Positions 31,317 through 42,699 of a DNA stretch of 64,000 nucleotides are shown piece by piece; position 1 is the first letter of the stretch; the number at the start of each line of letters is the position of its first letter. The stretch is from Haliclystus octoradiatus (Eukaryota; Cnidaria; Staurozoa; Stauromedusae; Haliclystidae). The translations under genes and the position numbers were made by a program. The notes under the pieces were generated by a model. It had not been told where the DNA came from, did no database searches, and saw only the letters and a list, made by a program, of their open reading frames with translations. Location: the NCBI GenBank assembly GCA_916610825.1, contig OU744447.1, positions 26,858,561 through 26,922,560 on the forward strand, given 5' to 3'.

Positions 31317-31610
31317 TAATAACAAAATTATTCAACATGATATTCTGAACAAATTACACTCAACAAATATTTCAAAATGTTCTAGTTCCAGGCCCTTGGT
31401 TTTAAAATTCAAATGCAAATGAAAAGAGCCTGGAGCTTAAGTTCCGGTGCACATTTTAAAATTATTTTTGACTGTAATTTGTTCAGAATATCATGTTGAA
31501 TAATTCTAGACTACTTCCAATAACAATCTGATAATCGAAGTGTCCATAAAATTGGTTGATTTTTTTCTATGGGACTATGTAACTACTACACAGATTGTAG
31601 ACTTGCCTGT
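31317..31610. repeat. Dispersed repeat (GTTCCGGTGCACAT family), copy 1
   Basis: It shares long matches with 36316-36545: AGAGCCTGGA, GTTCCGGTGCACAT, TAATTTGTTCAGAATATCAT, TTGAATAAT.CTAGACTA, TTCTATGGGACTAT. The left end (AATTATTCAACATGATATTC) is the inverse of an inner stretch at 31480-31504, suggesting a fold-back unit. Family unknown. Confidence 0.7.
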
Positions 31611-31910
31611 TTAACTTGTCTTCGATACCTCGCACTTAGATACTGTGTTACAGTAACAACAAAAAACGAATGGCTCTGCATTCTAAGTGAAGCTCCTTTT
31701 CCAATACAAATCATTATTTATTCAGTAAAAACAAACCTGAAAAATACGATTGTTCAAATTTCTTTGTTGAAGAACTTAAAGTAAATAAATTTCACATGCA
31801 CAATTGCCATTGTTCATTTGAGAATTTGAACTTGAGTTTTACTGCTTGCGTTTCAGTTACTGTTCCGTGTTTGTGTTGCTGTTGTTTTGTTGTCGTTTTT
31901 GCAAGTCTTG

Positions 31911-32051
31911 CTTAAAGGCATAAACTGACCGACAGCCTGTGCACTGCTTATATGCACTGATTTACTACACTACTTGCTGCCTGGAAAGTGGCATTCACAT
32001 TCCAACTTTGAACATACAAGGTGCTATAGATGGTCAATTTTATGCCTTTAT
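31911..32051. repeat. MITE-like repeat, copy 2
   Basis: This is the second copy of the family at 1973-2109. Its terminal inverted repeats are clearer: CTTAAAGGCATAAACTGACC against GGTCAATTTTATGCCTTTA. Confidence 0.6.
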
Positions 32052-32119
32052 GGGTAGTATTTTATCATACTGTACCTTGAACATAAATATGTTACTGTGT
32101 GTAAATATTGTGTAGCAAT

Positions 32120-32425
32120 TAGCTCTGATTGCTTACTTTGGTAGGTCACATCAAAAGATCGAAGACGCGCCCCTCAACCGTTGCATGACATCCTTCACTC
32201 AGCAACCAAAGGGGATGTTTTGACGGCATTATGGGTATTGGGTAAGCAGTATTTTCTCAGAACGTTTTGTATCGTGAATTGTCTTATTTACAAGTTTCTT
32301 TGTCAACTATGTCTGACCGGGCGTTCTTTGTATAGCAATATGTTTGGAGTAAGAGGGACGGCACATTCCTATAATGTGACTGTCTATATAGCTATACTAC
32401 TACTACTACTATTACTACTACTATC
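32120..32425 (+). mobile_element. LINE 3' end with (ACT)n tail, copy 2
   Basis: This is a second copy of the 3' end seen at 29340-29622. It shares CCCCTCAACC.TTGCATGACAT, GGGATGTTTTGACGG, GTTTCTTTGTCA.CTATGTCT and GGGACGGCACATTCCTATAA, and again ends in a run of ACT triplets (32394-32423). Severely 5'-truncated. Confidence 0.85.
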
Positions 32426-32529
32426 TTTTGACTTAATGCAAACAAGTATAAATCCACATCCTTTGCGCAAACATCATCAAGTAATCACTATTTGGAAAGA
32501 GATCAACGTTGAACAAACTAGCTCAGCAC

Positions 32530-34590
32530 CTTGACTAAAAAGACAAGTCGATATAAAAAATCTCATAAGACACCCTTCTCTTCCAATTGCAGAGAATCAA
32601 ATCCAAGAAAACAAATTAGATGAAGCTTTGGAAAGTTTAGAAGAAGCATCGGTCTTTTCATGTCCTGTAAATATTCCCAAGACAACCAAACATCAACCCT
32701 GGTTTGATAAAGATTGTAAGCATGCCAAGAAATTAGTTTTGAATTTATTAGATGTAGTCATGCAGTCTCCAAAAGATCAATTATTTCATGACCAGTATAG
32801 CTTATCTAGAAAGAAGTACAAATCTTTAATTAAATACAAGCAAGCAAACTACAATGAAATGATGTTAATAAAATTTAAAATAAAGCATAGGCCTACCATG
32901 AGCTCTCTTCAAAAAATCCCTTTTTCACCAATCAGCTCCAATCTGCCCTGATATTTTGCATAAGGATTTTAAAGCTCTTTAAGATCCATTCAATTGCTTA
33001 ACCAACTTCAACGAGTGTGTGTGTTTGATAAATCATTGGATGCTTGATGCAATCAACCCTTTACTGAAGACGAGGTACTGGAAACCATACTCAGAACAGC
33101 AAAACATAAAGCTCCAGGGATAGACAACATCACCAATGAACATTAGTATATATTCTGTTGAACAACTATCTATTAGGCCTACCATTATGGACAACATTTT
33201 ACAACAAATGCCTAGAACCTACCAGATGGAAAAGCTCCATTATAAAATTCTTTATAAAGGGAAAGGTGTAAATGATGATCCTGTGAATTATAGAGGAATT
33301 GCTCTACTGTGTTGCCCTTTAAAAATGTTCACATCCTTATTGTAGCCTACATGAGAATAATTGACAATGTTTTCAATAAAATCCCTTGGAATCAATCTGG
33401 TTTTCAGAAAGGTTTGAACACATTTACGCCAACCAAAATTCTTCTTGATGATGTACAAAATCAGTTCAACGAAAAGAGACGTGTAATGTATGCAGTATTT
33501 GTAGATTTCAAAAAAGCTATTGATTCAGTAAACCGATCAAAGCTGATAGAGAAGTTAACAATTCAATTTGGTATAGATGGACAAATCTTGGAAGTGATAA
33601 AAAATCTTTTAACTTTTAATATCATTTACACAGATGATGGATTACAGCATGCTGATGAAATTGTACAATACCATGGCGTAGCTCAAGGGGACTATCTTTC
33701 ACCAACTTTATCTATTCTTTACATTGCTGGTCTTGCATTGTCATTATAAGAAATTTCCAACCTATCATCATTATTTTTTCCTGACGATCTTGTATTTTAT
33801 TTAAATGATGTTTTTGTGATTCAAGCTGCTTTGCATGCTCTTGAGAAATTATTGAGAAATGGTCAGCCATAAATCAATTAGTAGTAAATTTGAACAAAAC
33901 AAAAGCCTTAAAATTTCGTAAAGAAGAATAGGCCTAAATTTGCCGAAATGATAATTTACAATATCATAATAAACGAATGGAATAAGTCAAAGAATATACC
34001 TACCTTGGGGTAACTCTTCAAACATCTCTATCATTTCATAAACACATTCAAATGAAAAATCAGAAAGCCTCAGTATCAATAAATCTTCTAAAACATCTTC
34101 CTCGTTTGTTCTTTCAAGTTGCCCTTGAAATATTTAACATGAAGATTGCACCAATTATATTTTATGGTTTTCAAATCATTGCTCCATATTTCAAATCTCT
34201 CCAGATAAATAAAATCAACAGCATTAAATCAAGATTTATGAAGAAAGCCCTGCGATTAACATCATCGTCTTCAAACTCCCTTCTACATTTACTTTGTCAG
34301 ACACCAACATTTACAGACCGACTCTCAAGTCAAGTTGTTTTCCATTTTGTCCAAATGAACTTAAAATAAGCAATCTCTCAAAACCCAAAATTGGATTGGA
34401 AAAGGCGCATTGCTTTCACCAATGGCTAACATCACCTGGTGGAAGTTTAGAAATCAGCCAAATCGTCACCACCCGCGTGTCAATTCATGGTTTCCATCAT
34501 AAGTTTGCCTTGATAAATCAAACCATCAGCCATCATCAAATTGCATATGCAAAGAGTGTTGCTGCAACGTATCTTATTATCTTATTTTAG
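32530..34590 (+). mobile_element. LINE fragment with endonuclease-RT linker and RT (decayed)
   Basis: The plus strand encodes a linker (HQPWFDKDCKHAKKLVLNLL, 32.63-32.95 kb), the RT front (EDEVLETILRTAKHKAPGID near 33.07 kb), the RT core at 33.31-33.75 kb (IPWNQSGFQKGLNTFTP, YAVFVDFKKAIDSVNRSKL, YHGVAQGDYLSPTLSI) and a C-terminal region to about 34.45 kb. At the catalytic box FPDDLVFYLND stands where F/YADD is usual. A TAA ends the core frame at 33747-33749, and other stops and frame changes follow. Clade not assigned. Confidence 0.85.
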
Positions 34591-34883
34591 CCTATCATGT
34601 CATATGCCAAGAAAAGTGACGATGAACATTAGCTCTATTCAGTATCATACATTTCATAGTTAAAATTTTCCGCTTTATTATTATTTTATGATGAAACTAA
34701 ATCTAGCGTTCATATATCCTATCTACACTATCAGTTTTAGCCTTCAAATTAAAAGAATGATAATTAAAAATTCTCCATGTCATAACTTTAGTTTGATTCT
34801 AACGAATGTCATTTACCTTTCAATTTTAGCCGTTTTAAATTAAAATTTAACTAATTTAACTAAATTATACTTTATGTCATTAA

Positions 34884-35730
34884 GGCTAGGGTTATATGGA
34901 CGCATCGAACTCAATTGATTCATTCATTCGAATTAAATCTCATGATAGCGCGCTTCGTATAACATCATTCGGTTCATTAACATTCCTCAAAAAACATTAA
35001 ATGCGTCAAGCTAGCTCCGCACGTCAAGGCTTGACGTGCGGAGCTCTTCTCCATGAATTAAATTCATCGCCGCGTTATACGAGCGAGCTATCATCGCACC
35101 GAACTAAATACATTCGACTCACGGTGCCGTGACTGAGCTCCTATATCTACCTTATATGGCAATAAACCGGGGGATGTGCAATTCATAAATTATTTTAAAG
35201 GATGTTTCCATGGCAATACGATAGAAAGAACATCGCTTTTGGGATGTTGTTATGGTGACTTGTTTATATGATGGAAAGGCTGACAGGGAAGCTGATGTAT
35301 TCCAAAATCATTTTAGTCAATCACAATGCATCAGCACTAGAATTGGGGTCGCTTTTATCATAATATGTTATTATAATGGAAATTTGCATTTAATTTGCTC
35401 TGAGTACAATGCCTTGATAAAACAAAAACTGTCTCCCGTAAAAATGCTTACAAGCCTGTGAGATTACTACTTCATACAAGTTTCAAACTATAGATAGACA
35501 AATTAGAACGGAAAAATCGCTGAAAATGAAAAATAATGCAAACAGAACACTCTGGTTTCAAATCATGCGGTATAATTCCAAGAAAACTACTTCCTATCAC
35601 GTGACATTTTGGCCAGTTTTTAAAGATCGTTGACATTTGGTTTGTCTGTATAACCCCAAATGCATATTTAATGCAATTCGGTGTCGCACCTAATTCGAAT
35701 TGAGTTCGGTGAGTCTATATAACCCTAGCC
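34884..35730. mobile_element. PIF/Harbinger-like non-autonomous element, copy 1 (older)
   Basis: 847 bp. Ends GGCTAGGGTTATATGGACGC and its near-inverse ending AACCCTAGCC. Target duplication TAA (34881-34883, 35731-35733). It contains the 33-bp hairpin AGCTCCGCACGTCAAG-G-CTTGACGTGCGGAGCT, given here in two halves, and matches copies 2 and 3 with many small differences. A 3-bp T-N-A duplication fits the PIF/Harbinger group. Confidence 0.85.
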
Positions 35731-36315
35731 TAACTTCAGTTTGTTTCTAACAAAATGTTCAATATTTTCAAATGTAAACACTAGAGCTTCCAACCTTTGG
35801 AGTCTCGAAATAGGGACGCTTGGGTGCCGAAGGCATCAGGGGGCATACCCCCGGGAAAGTCTTTGAGCAGTTATGCCTAAATAACAGCTAATGCTGCAAT
35901 CTGTTCGAATTTTAGCAAAAATAGTCACCCAGAAATTCAACATGGCTGCTAAAAACGGAGAAGAACGTAATGAATTATTGTAAGACATTCCCAGCCTTCA
36001 TTTCAGAATTTCAATGTCAAAACTGAATAGAAAAAGGGTACAAAATATTTTGTTACACAAATTTATATTATTTAGGACATAATCTTGAAATATGATAGAC
36101 AAAAAAAGACTTTATTATACAATTTATTTTGTAAATAACAAACACATGAATTATCGGGAGAATTTGGGAGCAATCGGGAGAGCGGGAGTTTGCTTTCGAA
36201 AGCGGGAGACTCCAGATGGGATCGGGAGGGTTGGAAGCTCTGTAAATACCCCTGACCAGATCAATGTATCATAGCAAATTATCTCTTACCCTGAATTGGG
36301 TGCAAATATATGTAT

Positions 36316-36545
36316 GATTTAGTTCCAGACTCTTATTGTTAAAACTCAGATATAAATATAAAGAGCCTGGAACTAGTTCCGGTGCACATATTAAAATATT
36401 TCTTGACTCTAATTTGTTCAGAATATCATGTTGAATAATCCTAGACTATTTCCAATAAATATCTTCTAGTCAAAGTGTCCATATGATTGATTGATTTTTT
36501 CTATGGGACTATACTACTACACAGATTGTAGCTTTGCTGTTTAAT
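36316..36545. repeat. Dispersed repeat (GTTCCGGTGCACAT family), copy 2
   Basis: Second copy of the 31317-31610 repeat, about 80-90% alike by eye, ending about 75 bp before the tRNA-Asp gene. Confidence 0.7.
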
Positions 36546-36618
36546 CAGGAAGAAACATACACCACATTATAGAATATAATCCTTATAGGTATCATGGAAA
36601 GTAAAGTCATCACATTGG

Positions 36619-36691
36619 TCCTCGGTAGTATAGTGGTCAAGTATCCCCGCCTGTCACGCGGGAGACCGGGGTTCAATTCCCCGCCGGGGAG
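36619..36691 (+). tRNA. tRNA-Asp (anticodon GTC)
   Basis: A 73-nt cloverleaf without intron. The acceptor stem TCCTCGG pairs with CCGGGGA, with discriminator G. The D arm holds the A box (TAGTATAGTGG). The anticodon arm CCCGC-CTGTCAC-GCGGG puts GTC at 36653-36655. The T arm holds the B box (GGTTCAATTCC). A TTTTT Pol III terminator follows from 36695. No CCA is encoded, as expected for an animal nuclear gene. Likely functional. Confidence 0.96.
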
Positions 36692-37280
36692 GACTTTTTA
36701 CATTTTTTCAAATAAATTTTTCATTTTATTTTGCTACAATACTAAATTTGATTAGAGAAAAAACTTTTAAACTTGATAAGTTTATTTTGGATTGGAAATA
36801 ATATTTTTCCAGGTTAATTTAGATAAAAATGCAGCCAAAAAGGTCCAGAATCCAGTGCAAAAGCCGCAAACAGAAAACTGCTGCAGTCTGGCCCAGAATA
36901 TAGTGCAATAACCCTTTTACCAATCACAAGTCAACTGAGATGGTTGCTATGGGTGTATTTATCCTACTAGCAGCCAGTCTCATGCATGCTAATGGCCCAT
37001 TGCAAAGTGCACGACATTGCATGATGCAACTTACTTGCAAAGAAACGGAAAGTGCCACTTTTCCTCAACAACTTGAGTTTGGAAACACCATCAACCCGCT
37101 TGAGTACTTCAGTTGTCGACTTGTGCATAATTTGATGTATTCAATCAAGTCTTCTATACAAGAGCAGCATAATTGTGGTCTGTTGATGGTTCGACCTCAA
37201 ATACTGCAGTGCCTACCTGTAGTTTGATAGACTCTATTATGACTTTATAAACCCAAATCTTTAACTTGGATTTAAATCTT

Positions 37281-37523
37281 TGCGCATGCGCTGGCTTCCC
37301 TTCCCTTGCAGTCCCGTCCCTACATTAATTAATGACCATAGCAACCGGCTGTCCCTTTGGGACAAATGAGACAATTCTAGGACGTCCTTCGTGTACGATC
37401 GACGAAGGAATGATGACATCACAGAAAAAGAACTTTTTGCAGAGTGAAGAGGCTCTATCAATTTGCAGATCTATCGCCTGGTTTTTATGGAATTGCCTTG
37501 GGTGATGTTTTTCACATACTCTG
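37281..37523 (+). promoter_or_regulatory. Candidate promoter and first exon
   Basis: Within 150 bp there are a perfect NRF1-type site TGCGCATGCGC (37281-37291), an X-box-like GACCATAGCAAC (37334-37345), a hairpin GTCCTTCGT/ACGAAGGA (about 37384-37409) and a CRE-like TGATGACATCAC (37411-37422). An ATG (37487-37489) opens MELPWVMFFTYS and runs into a strong donor G|GTAAGT at 37523/37524. This looks like a housekeeping promoter and first exon on the plus strand. The next exon was not found, so it is tentative. Confidence 0.35.
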
Positions 37524-37798
37524 GTAAGTATAGTTATTGAAACAACTTCAATTTTATTTAAATGGAGTTTAAATAACGAAATTCGAAGTACTGTATTGGT
37601 CTGTATTGCGGTGTGACTGTAACTTGCGTGTGTGCGTGCGTGCTGCGTGCTTTTTCAGAAAACACGTCATAATTTATCACCTTTTTGACTACGCCGCTTA
37701 CGATTTTTAGCATCTTGATGTTATGAAGAAATTCTTGCTTGGCTAAATTTGGTAGTCGCTGTAATGTCGTAATTTACAGGCACTTTATTCCAGACTTA

Positions 37799-38670
37799 GG
37801 CCTGGGTTATATGGACGCACCGAACTCAATTGATTCATTCATTCGAATTAAATCTCATGATAGCGCGCTTCGTATAACATCATTCGGTTCATCAACATTC
37901 CTCAAAAAACATTAAATGCGTCAAGCTAGCTCCGCACGTCAAGGCTTGACGTGCGGAGCTCTTCTCCATGAATTAAATTCATCGCCGCGTTATACGAGCG
38001 AGCTATCATCGCACCGAACTAAATACATTCGACTCACGGTGCCGTGACTGAGCTCCTATATCAACCTTATATGGCAATAAACCGGGGGATGTGCAAATCA
38101 TAAATTATTTTAAAGGATGTTTCCATGGCAATACGATAGAAAGAACATCGCTTTTGGGCTTATGTGACTTGTTTATATGATTGAAAGATGGCTGACATTG
38201 AAGCTGATGTTTTCCAAAATCATGATTTAAAACATTTTAAAAACGTTTTATTTTAGTCAATCACAATGCATCAGCACTAGAATTGGGGTCGCTTTTATCA
38301 TAATATGTTATTATAATGAAAATTTGCATTTAATTTGCTCTGAGTACTATGCCTTGATAGAACAAAAACTGTCTCCTATAAAAATGCTTGAAAACCTGTG
38401 AGATTACTAGTTCATACAAGTTTCAAACTATAGATAGGCAAAATAGAGCGGAAAAATCGCTGAAAATGAAAAATAATGCAAACAAAACACTCTGGTTTCA
38501 AACCATGCGGTATAATTCCAAGAAAACTACTTCCTATCACGTGACATTTTGGCCAGTTTTTAAAGATCGTCGACATTCGGTTCGTCTGTATAACCCCAAA
38601 TGCGAATTTAATGCAATTCGGTGTCGCACCTAATTCGAATTGAGTTCGGTGCGTCCATATAACCCAGGCC
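37799..38670. mobile_element. PIF/Harbinger-like non-autonomous element, copy 2 (young)
   Basis: 872 bp with inverse ends GGCCTGGGTTATATGGACGC and its complement ending AACCCAGGCC (about 33 bp of near-perfect TIR). Target duplication TTA (37796-37798, 38671-38673). It is almost identical to copy 3 apart from a small change near 38158. It contains the same internal hairpin as copy 1. The 81-codon open frame it shares with copy 3 has no transposase features. Confidence 0.92.
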
Positions 38671-38850
38671 TTAATTTATTAAGAGATACAAGTATAGCCG
38701 TAGCTATTTAAAGATTTTCCATGAATTGTTGAACTATAATAAATCGCGTGCCTTATTGTCTTTTTTTCAAATTTACGTCATCCAGCCTCCTTTGAAATAT
38801 GTTTCTCGCGGCCATGGTCACGCCACTCGGTCGTGATTTCTGTTGTCTTC

Positions 38851-39018
38851 TGATGAGATCTGTAGCTTTATATGGAAGAAATAATAATAACAACGTAGCT
38901 AGGTTGGATTGATTTGTATATTTCTTCTTATAAATAATAATATTAATTCCAAGTTGACATGTTGATAGTAGACTGTACATTAAGTTACCATAGTTCTCAT
39001 TTACTGTATTTGGAGTGG
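38851..39018 (-). repeat. Fragment of the TRIM LTR family, minus strand
   Basis: An old partial copy of the LTR at 44339-44630, reverse orientation (shared CAAGTTGACATGTTGATAGT, AGACTGTACATTAAGTT). It begins at TGATGAG, the inverse of the LTR end CTCATCA. It adjoins the left edge of the large inverted repeat. Confidence 0.75.
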
Positions 39019-39266
39019 TTATAGTACAGTCATTTATGCCAATATAGGCCTAAGCCTCACACAAATTGCAACAGAAGCATTTTTTATCAATTCTAGGGTG
39101 AAATTTTATGCTTAACAACATATCCAAAAGGTTCCGAAATCAGAGTAGGCAAAATGCCTTAATTTTGCAATTCGATTAATGGCATTCCCAGTAAGAACAT
39201 GAAAGCAAGGATGTCAAGTTTCAGTGCAATCATGTGATTTGATATGAAGGAATACCATCAGAAATA

Positions 39267-40122
39267 AAGGCCATTTACACTGCAGCAAAATAGGCACGGT
39301 ACTCGTCAATTAACACATCAAAGGTGTGAAGGTGTCAAGTGTTTTTGAGCACGGGCCAAGCAAAAACACTGTCTAAACGGCTTTTCAGACATTGAAAAGC
39401 GGCACCGTGCCTACTATTTTGATCGGGCCGAGATCATTTCTCGAGGTAGTCTCGGCCCGCTCAAAAAGTGGTCGCCGTGCCGTTTTGCAGTAATTATGAC
39501 GTCATCGTAGAAGTTGCGTCTCTTTACAGTGGAATTCTGAGGTTTTCTAATAAAATCAGTAACAGACTAAAGATTACCAAAGCTAGATAAGCACATTGAC
39601 CATATTTTGTTACGTATTTCTTTTGAAAATTAATGAAGTTTCTGTAGTATAAGGTTTAATTATGCAAATTGTAACTACGAGTGCGGAGCGTAAGTTTAGA
39701 TGTGTCTTTTGTCACAGAAATACTGATCTGGCGTGGTAGCATGTTCAGGAGGTGAAAGACTAACCCAAATGTATTTGAATTTTGCTCAATGGAGATAGGA
39801 ATGTAACATAAATTTAAATATTATAATTGATGAAAAACATAGTGATTTTCAGTTCAACGGAATCCTTACAAGTTATTTAACATAATTGAATCTCAATTTA
39901 TCGAATTTCACCTGTAAAACCATTAAATAATGAGAAACCTATAATTCAGTTTGTAAGTTTTCAATCTCGGCCCGTGTAAAAGTAGGCACGGGCGATCTTG
40001 AAAACAGTTTTTAATAAGCTGTGTAAACCCTGAAAAAAAACAGCACGGGCCGCATTCTTGTTAACACCTCGAGTGTTAATTGACAAGTACCGTGCCTTTT
40101 TTGCTGCAGTGTAAATGGCCCT
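39267..40122. mobile_element. MITE with ~48-bp inverse ends (GGCCATTTACACTGCAGC)
   Basis: 856 bp. The left end GGCCATTTACACTGCAGC, then GGCACGGTACTCGTCAATTA, is the near-inverse of the right end. Flanked by ATA (39264-39266, 40123-40125). The right arm of the large inverted repeat shows the uninterrupted site near 44070-44100. It contains a second inner pair of inverted copies of CGGCCCG-type motifs. No transposase frame. Superfamily unclear (2- or 3-bp duplication). Confidence 0.85.
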
Positions 40123-40435
40123 ATAGTATCCCTGCATCATTTAGCTCATATATTGCGCTTAAAATTACTTTACTGTCACTATGTATCAAATTACTAAAAT
40201 GAGGCTATGTACGAAGATAGGCTACAAAAATCGAAATAGAAAAACGAGAAAAACATATTCATAGTCAGTAAAAAATGGTATGATTCATTATGTTTTAGCA
40301 TCCCACTAGCAGTATAAAGATTGTGTAATACTTTAATTATGTTAATCAAAAAATACAACTAGATATATACATTATGCACAATAAACAATTTTAGGCAAAT
40401 GCCTAGGAATGTTATTGTTCATGATCGCAATTATA

Positions 40436-41567
40436 CACTATGAATCTTGGATATACTGAATTGCTACTGAAAATCTACTGAAAACATACTGGAATGGGAT
40501 TGGGTACTGAAACCATACTGAAATTCACCAGACATTTAAATATAGATTCTTCCCAGTCTACTGAAAAACTACTGAGGCCTGGGTTATATGGACGCACCGA
40601 ACTCAATTGATTCATTCATTCGAATTAAATCTCATGATAGCGCGCTTCGTATAACATCATTCGGTTCATCAACATTCCTCAAAAAACATTAAATGCGTCA
40701 AGCTAGCTCCGCACGTCAAGGCTTGACGTGCGGAGCTCTTCTCCATGAATTAAATTCATCGCCGCGTTATACGAGCGAGCTATCATCGCACCGAACTAAA
40801 TACATTCGACTCACGGTGCCGTGACTGAGCTCCTATATCAACCTTATATGGCAATAAACCGGGGGATGTGCAAATCATAAATTATTTTAAAGGATGTTTC
40901 CATGGCAATACGATAGAAAGAACATCGCTTTTGGGATGTTGTTATGGTGACTTGTTTATATGATTGAAAGATGGCTGACATTGAAGCTGATGTTTTCCAA
41001 AATCATGATTTAAAACATTTTAAAAACGTTTTATTTTAGTCAATCACAATGCATCAGCACTAGAATTGGGGTCGCTTTTATCATAATATGTTATTATAAT
41101 GAAAATTTGCATTTAATTTGCTCTGAGTACTATGCCTTGATGGAACAAAAACTGTCTCCTATAAAAATGCTTGAAAACCTGTGAGATTAATAGTTCATAC
41201 AAGTTTCAAACTATAGATAGGCAAAATAGAGCGGAAAAATCGCTGAAAATGAAAAATAATGCAAACAAAACACTCTGGTTTCAAACCATGCGGTATAATT
41301 CCAAGAAAACTACTTCCTATCACGTGACATTTTGGCCAGTTTTTAAAGATCGTCGACATTCGGTCCGTCTGTATAACCCCAAATGCGAATTTAATGCAAT
41401 TCGGTGTCGCACCTAATTCGAATTGAGTTCGGTGCGTCCATATAACCCAGGCCTGAAATACACCTTGAAATTTGAAAGCTACTGAAAAAGGCCCAATTCA
41501 GTAGCATTATTCTATAAGTTTTCATCATTTTTTCAGTAAGGCTTTCAGATTTTCAAAATTCATAGTG
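40436..41567. mobile_element. CACTA-ended MITE carrying a nested Harbinger-like element
   Basis: The ends CACTATGAAT...ATTCATAGTG are inverse and flanked by ATA (40433-40435, 41568-41570), as expected for EnSpm/CACTA 3-bp duplications. Without the nested 40576-41453 element and its duplication it is about 250 bp and is full of TACTGAA(A) motifs in both senses. It is absent from the other arm of the large inverted repeat. Confidence 0.7.
40576..41453. mobile_element. PIF/Harbinger-like non-autonomous element, copy 3 (young)
   Basis: 878 bp with the same TIRs as 37799-38670. Target duplication TGA (40573-40575, 41454-41456). Nearly identical to copy 2, so both moved recently. Inserted inside the CACTA-ended MITE. 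Confidence 0.92.
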
Positions 41568-42134
41568 ATATCTGACAGAAATTGGCTGTTATGATTTTAT
41601 GATAGGCATGCAGAAAAAAAATTGACAAAGCTATCCATTAAAGATGTCAAATAAAATTAAACTACAGAACTAATAACTTAATTACTCCTCGACAGGACAT
41701 CATTGTAACTACTTATAGCATAGACTACAGTTACCCAGTAACAACATGTTAATAATTTAACCATGGAATGAAAATTGAACACAGGAGCTTCACCCAAAGG
41801 TTATGCTCAAAAGGTTGACTATATCCTATATCCATATACAGTCAAACCTGTTATAACAGTGATCTCTATACAGCGGCCACCTGTCCAAAGTGGTCACCTT
41901 TGAAAGGTCTAAAAATAGCATATTCTATTGAATCAAAGATTGATGAGCTTGGTTGCAGTTTTGATGATTTACCCTTTTTCTAGTTCTTGATTCGTCTGAG
42001 CAGACAAAATAAACTTGTACGAAGAAAATAATTAGCTCCACTTTTTAAAATTTGCAAAATTCCCCAACCATTAAATTTCCTTTCATTAATAACTGTCAAC
42101 ATATTTTCATAACTTTGAATACAAGTTAGTAAAA

Positions 42135-42514
42135 AGGAGGAGGATTAGCTCAGATGGCAGAGCAACCGAACTTTAGCTCAGATCATATCTGATCGACTGT
42201 GGTTCAAATCCCCCGAAGGTCAACTCAGCCTTGATTTTATCTAAAACATCAATTGAGTACGATCTTCTGATTGCGGATGCAATAGTTTCAAAGGGAATTG
42301 CATTCTGAGTAGCTGCGGCGCATCGTTACGCATTGACAATCGGAACCTATCTGCCATGAAATCTGTTGAAATTGATCTGCAGTGGGGCGGCTAAGATCAA
42401 CTAAGAGCGTTTATAAAAATCATTGCTCTTAGCGAAAAAAAACCACTCCTCTATTTCTAGAGGAGTCGTACAGGTGCCTTCGGTAGGGCGACACCGTCTA
42501 AAAACTAAAAAAAG
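42135..42514 (+). mobile_element. tRNA-derived SINE (~380 bp)
   Basis: The 5' part resembles a tRNA with Pol III A box (TTAGCTCAGATGG, 42145) and B box (GGTTCAAATCC near 42201). The body includes a hairpin CACTCCTCTA..TAGAGGAGT near 42445-42470, and the 3' part ends in A-rich AAAACTAAAAAAAG. Exact 7-bp direct repeats AGTAAAA flank it (42128-42134, 42515-42521). The empty site is preserved in the other arm of the large inverted repeat near 43280. It looks full length. Confidence 0.85.
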
Positions 42515-42563
42515 AGTAAAATTGTAGGGTTCACAATAGGTGTTTGATAGACCTTCATAAAAT

Positions 42564-42671
42564 CCCTGCAAAAACAGTTCAGGAGTTGTTCATTAACGTT
42601 AAATGGCCTCAAGTTTTCATGAACTTGTCATGAACTGTCCGTGAAGAATCATGGACTGTTTTTTGAAGTGG
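42564..42671. repeat. GTTCATGAAC fold-back element, left-arm copy
   Basis: It begins CCCTGCAAAAACAGTTCAGG and is flanked by AT on both sides (42562-42563, 42672-42673). Its mirror is 43094-43240 in the right arm. Confidence 0.7.
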
Positions 42672-42699
42672 ATCTATCAAATCTGTAATATAATAATCT

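Noticed and set aside
36940-37227. 95-codon open frame starting MVAMGVFILLAASLMHAN as a secreted protein
   Set aside because: The hydrophobic start could be a signal peptide, but there is no splice, promoter or family support, and the length is within chance for this DNA.
38388-41416. Two identical 81-codon open frames (38388-38633 and 41171-41416) as a conserved small gene
   Set aside because: They lie at the same place in two nearly identical Harbinger-like MITE copies. The third copy lacks the frame, and there is no protein-family feature.
42139-42222. A tRNA gene
   Set aside because: The A and B boxes are present but the cloverleaf does not close (acceptor ends do not pair), and the segment is the head of a 380-bp SINE with its own 7-bp target duplication.
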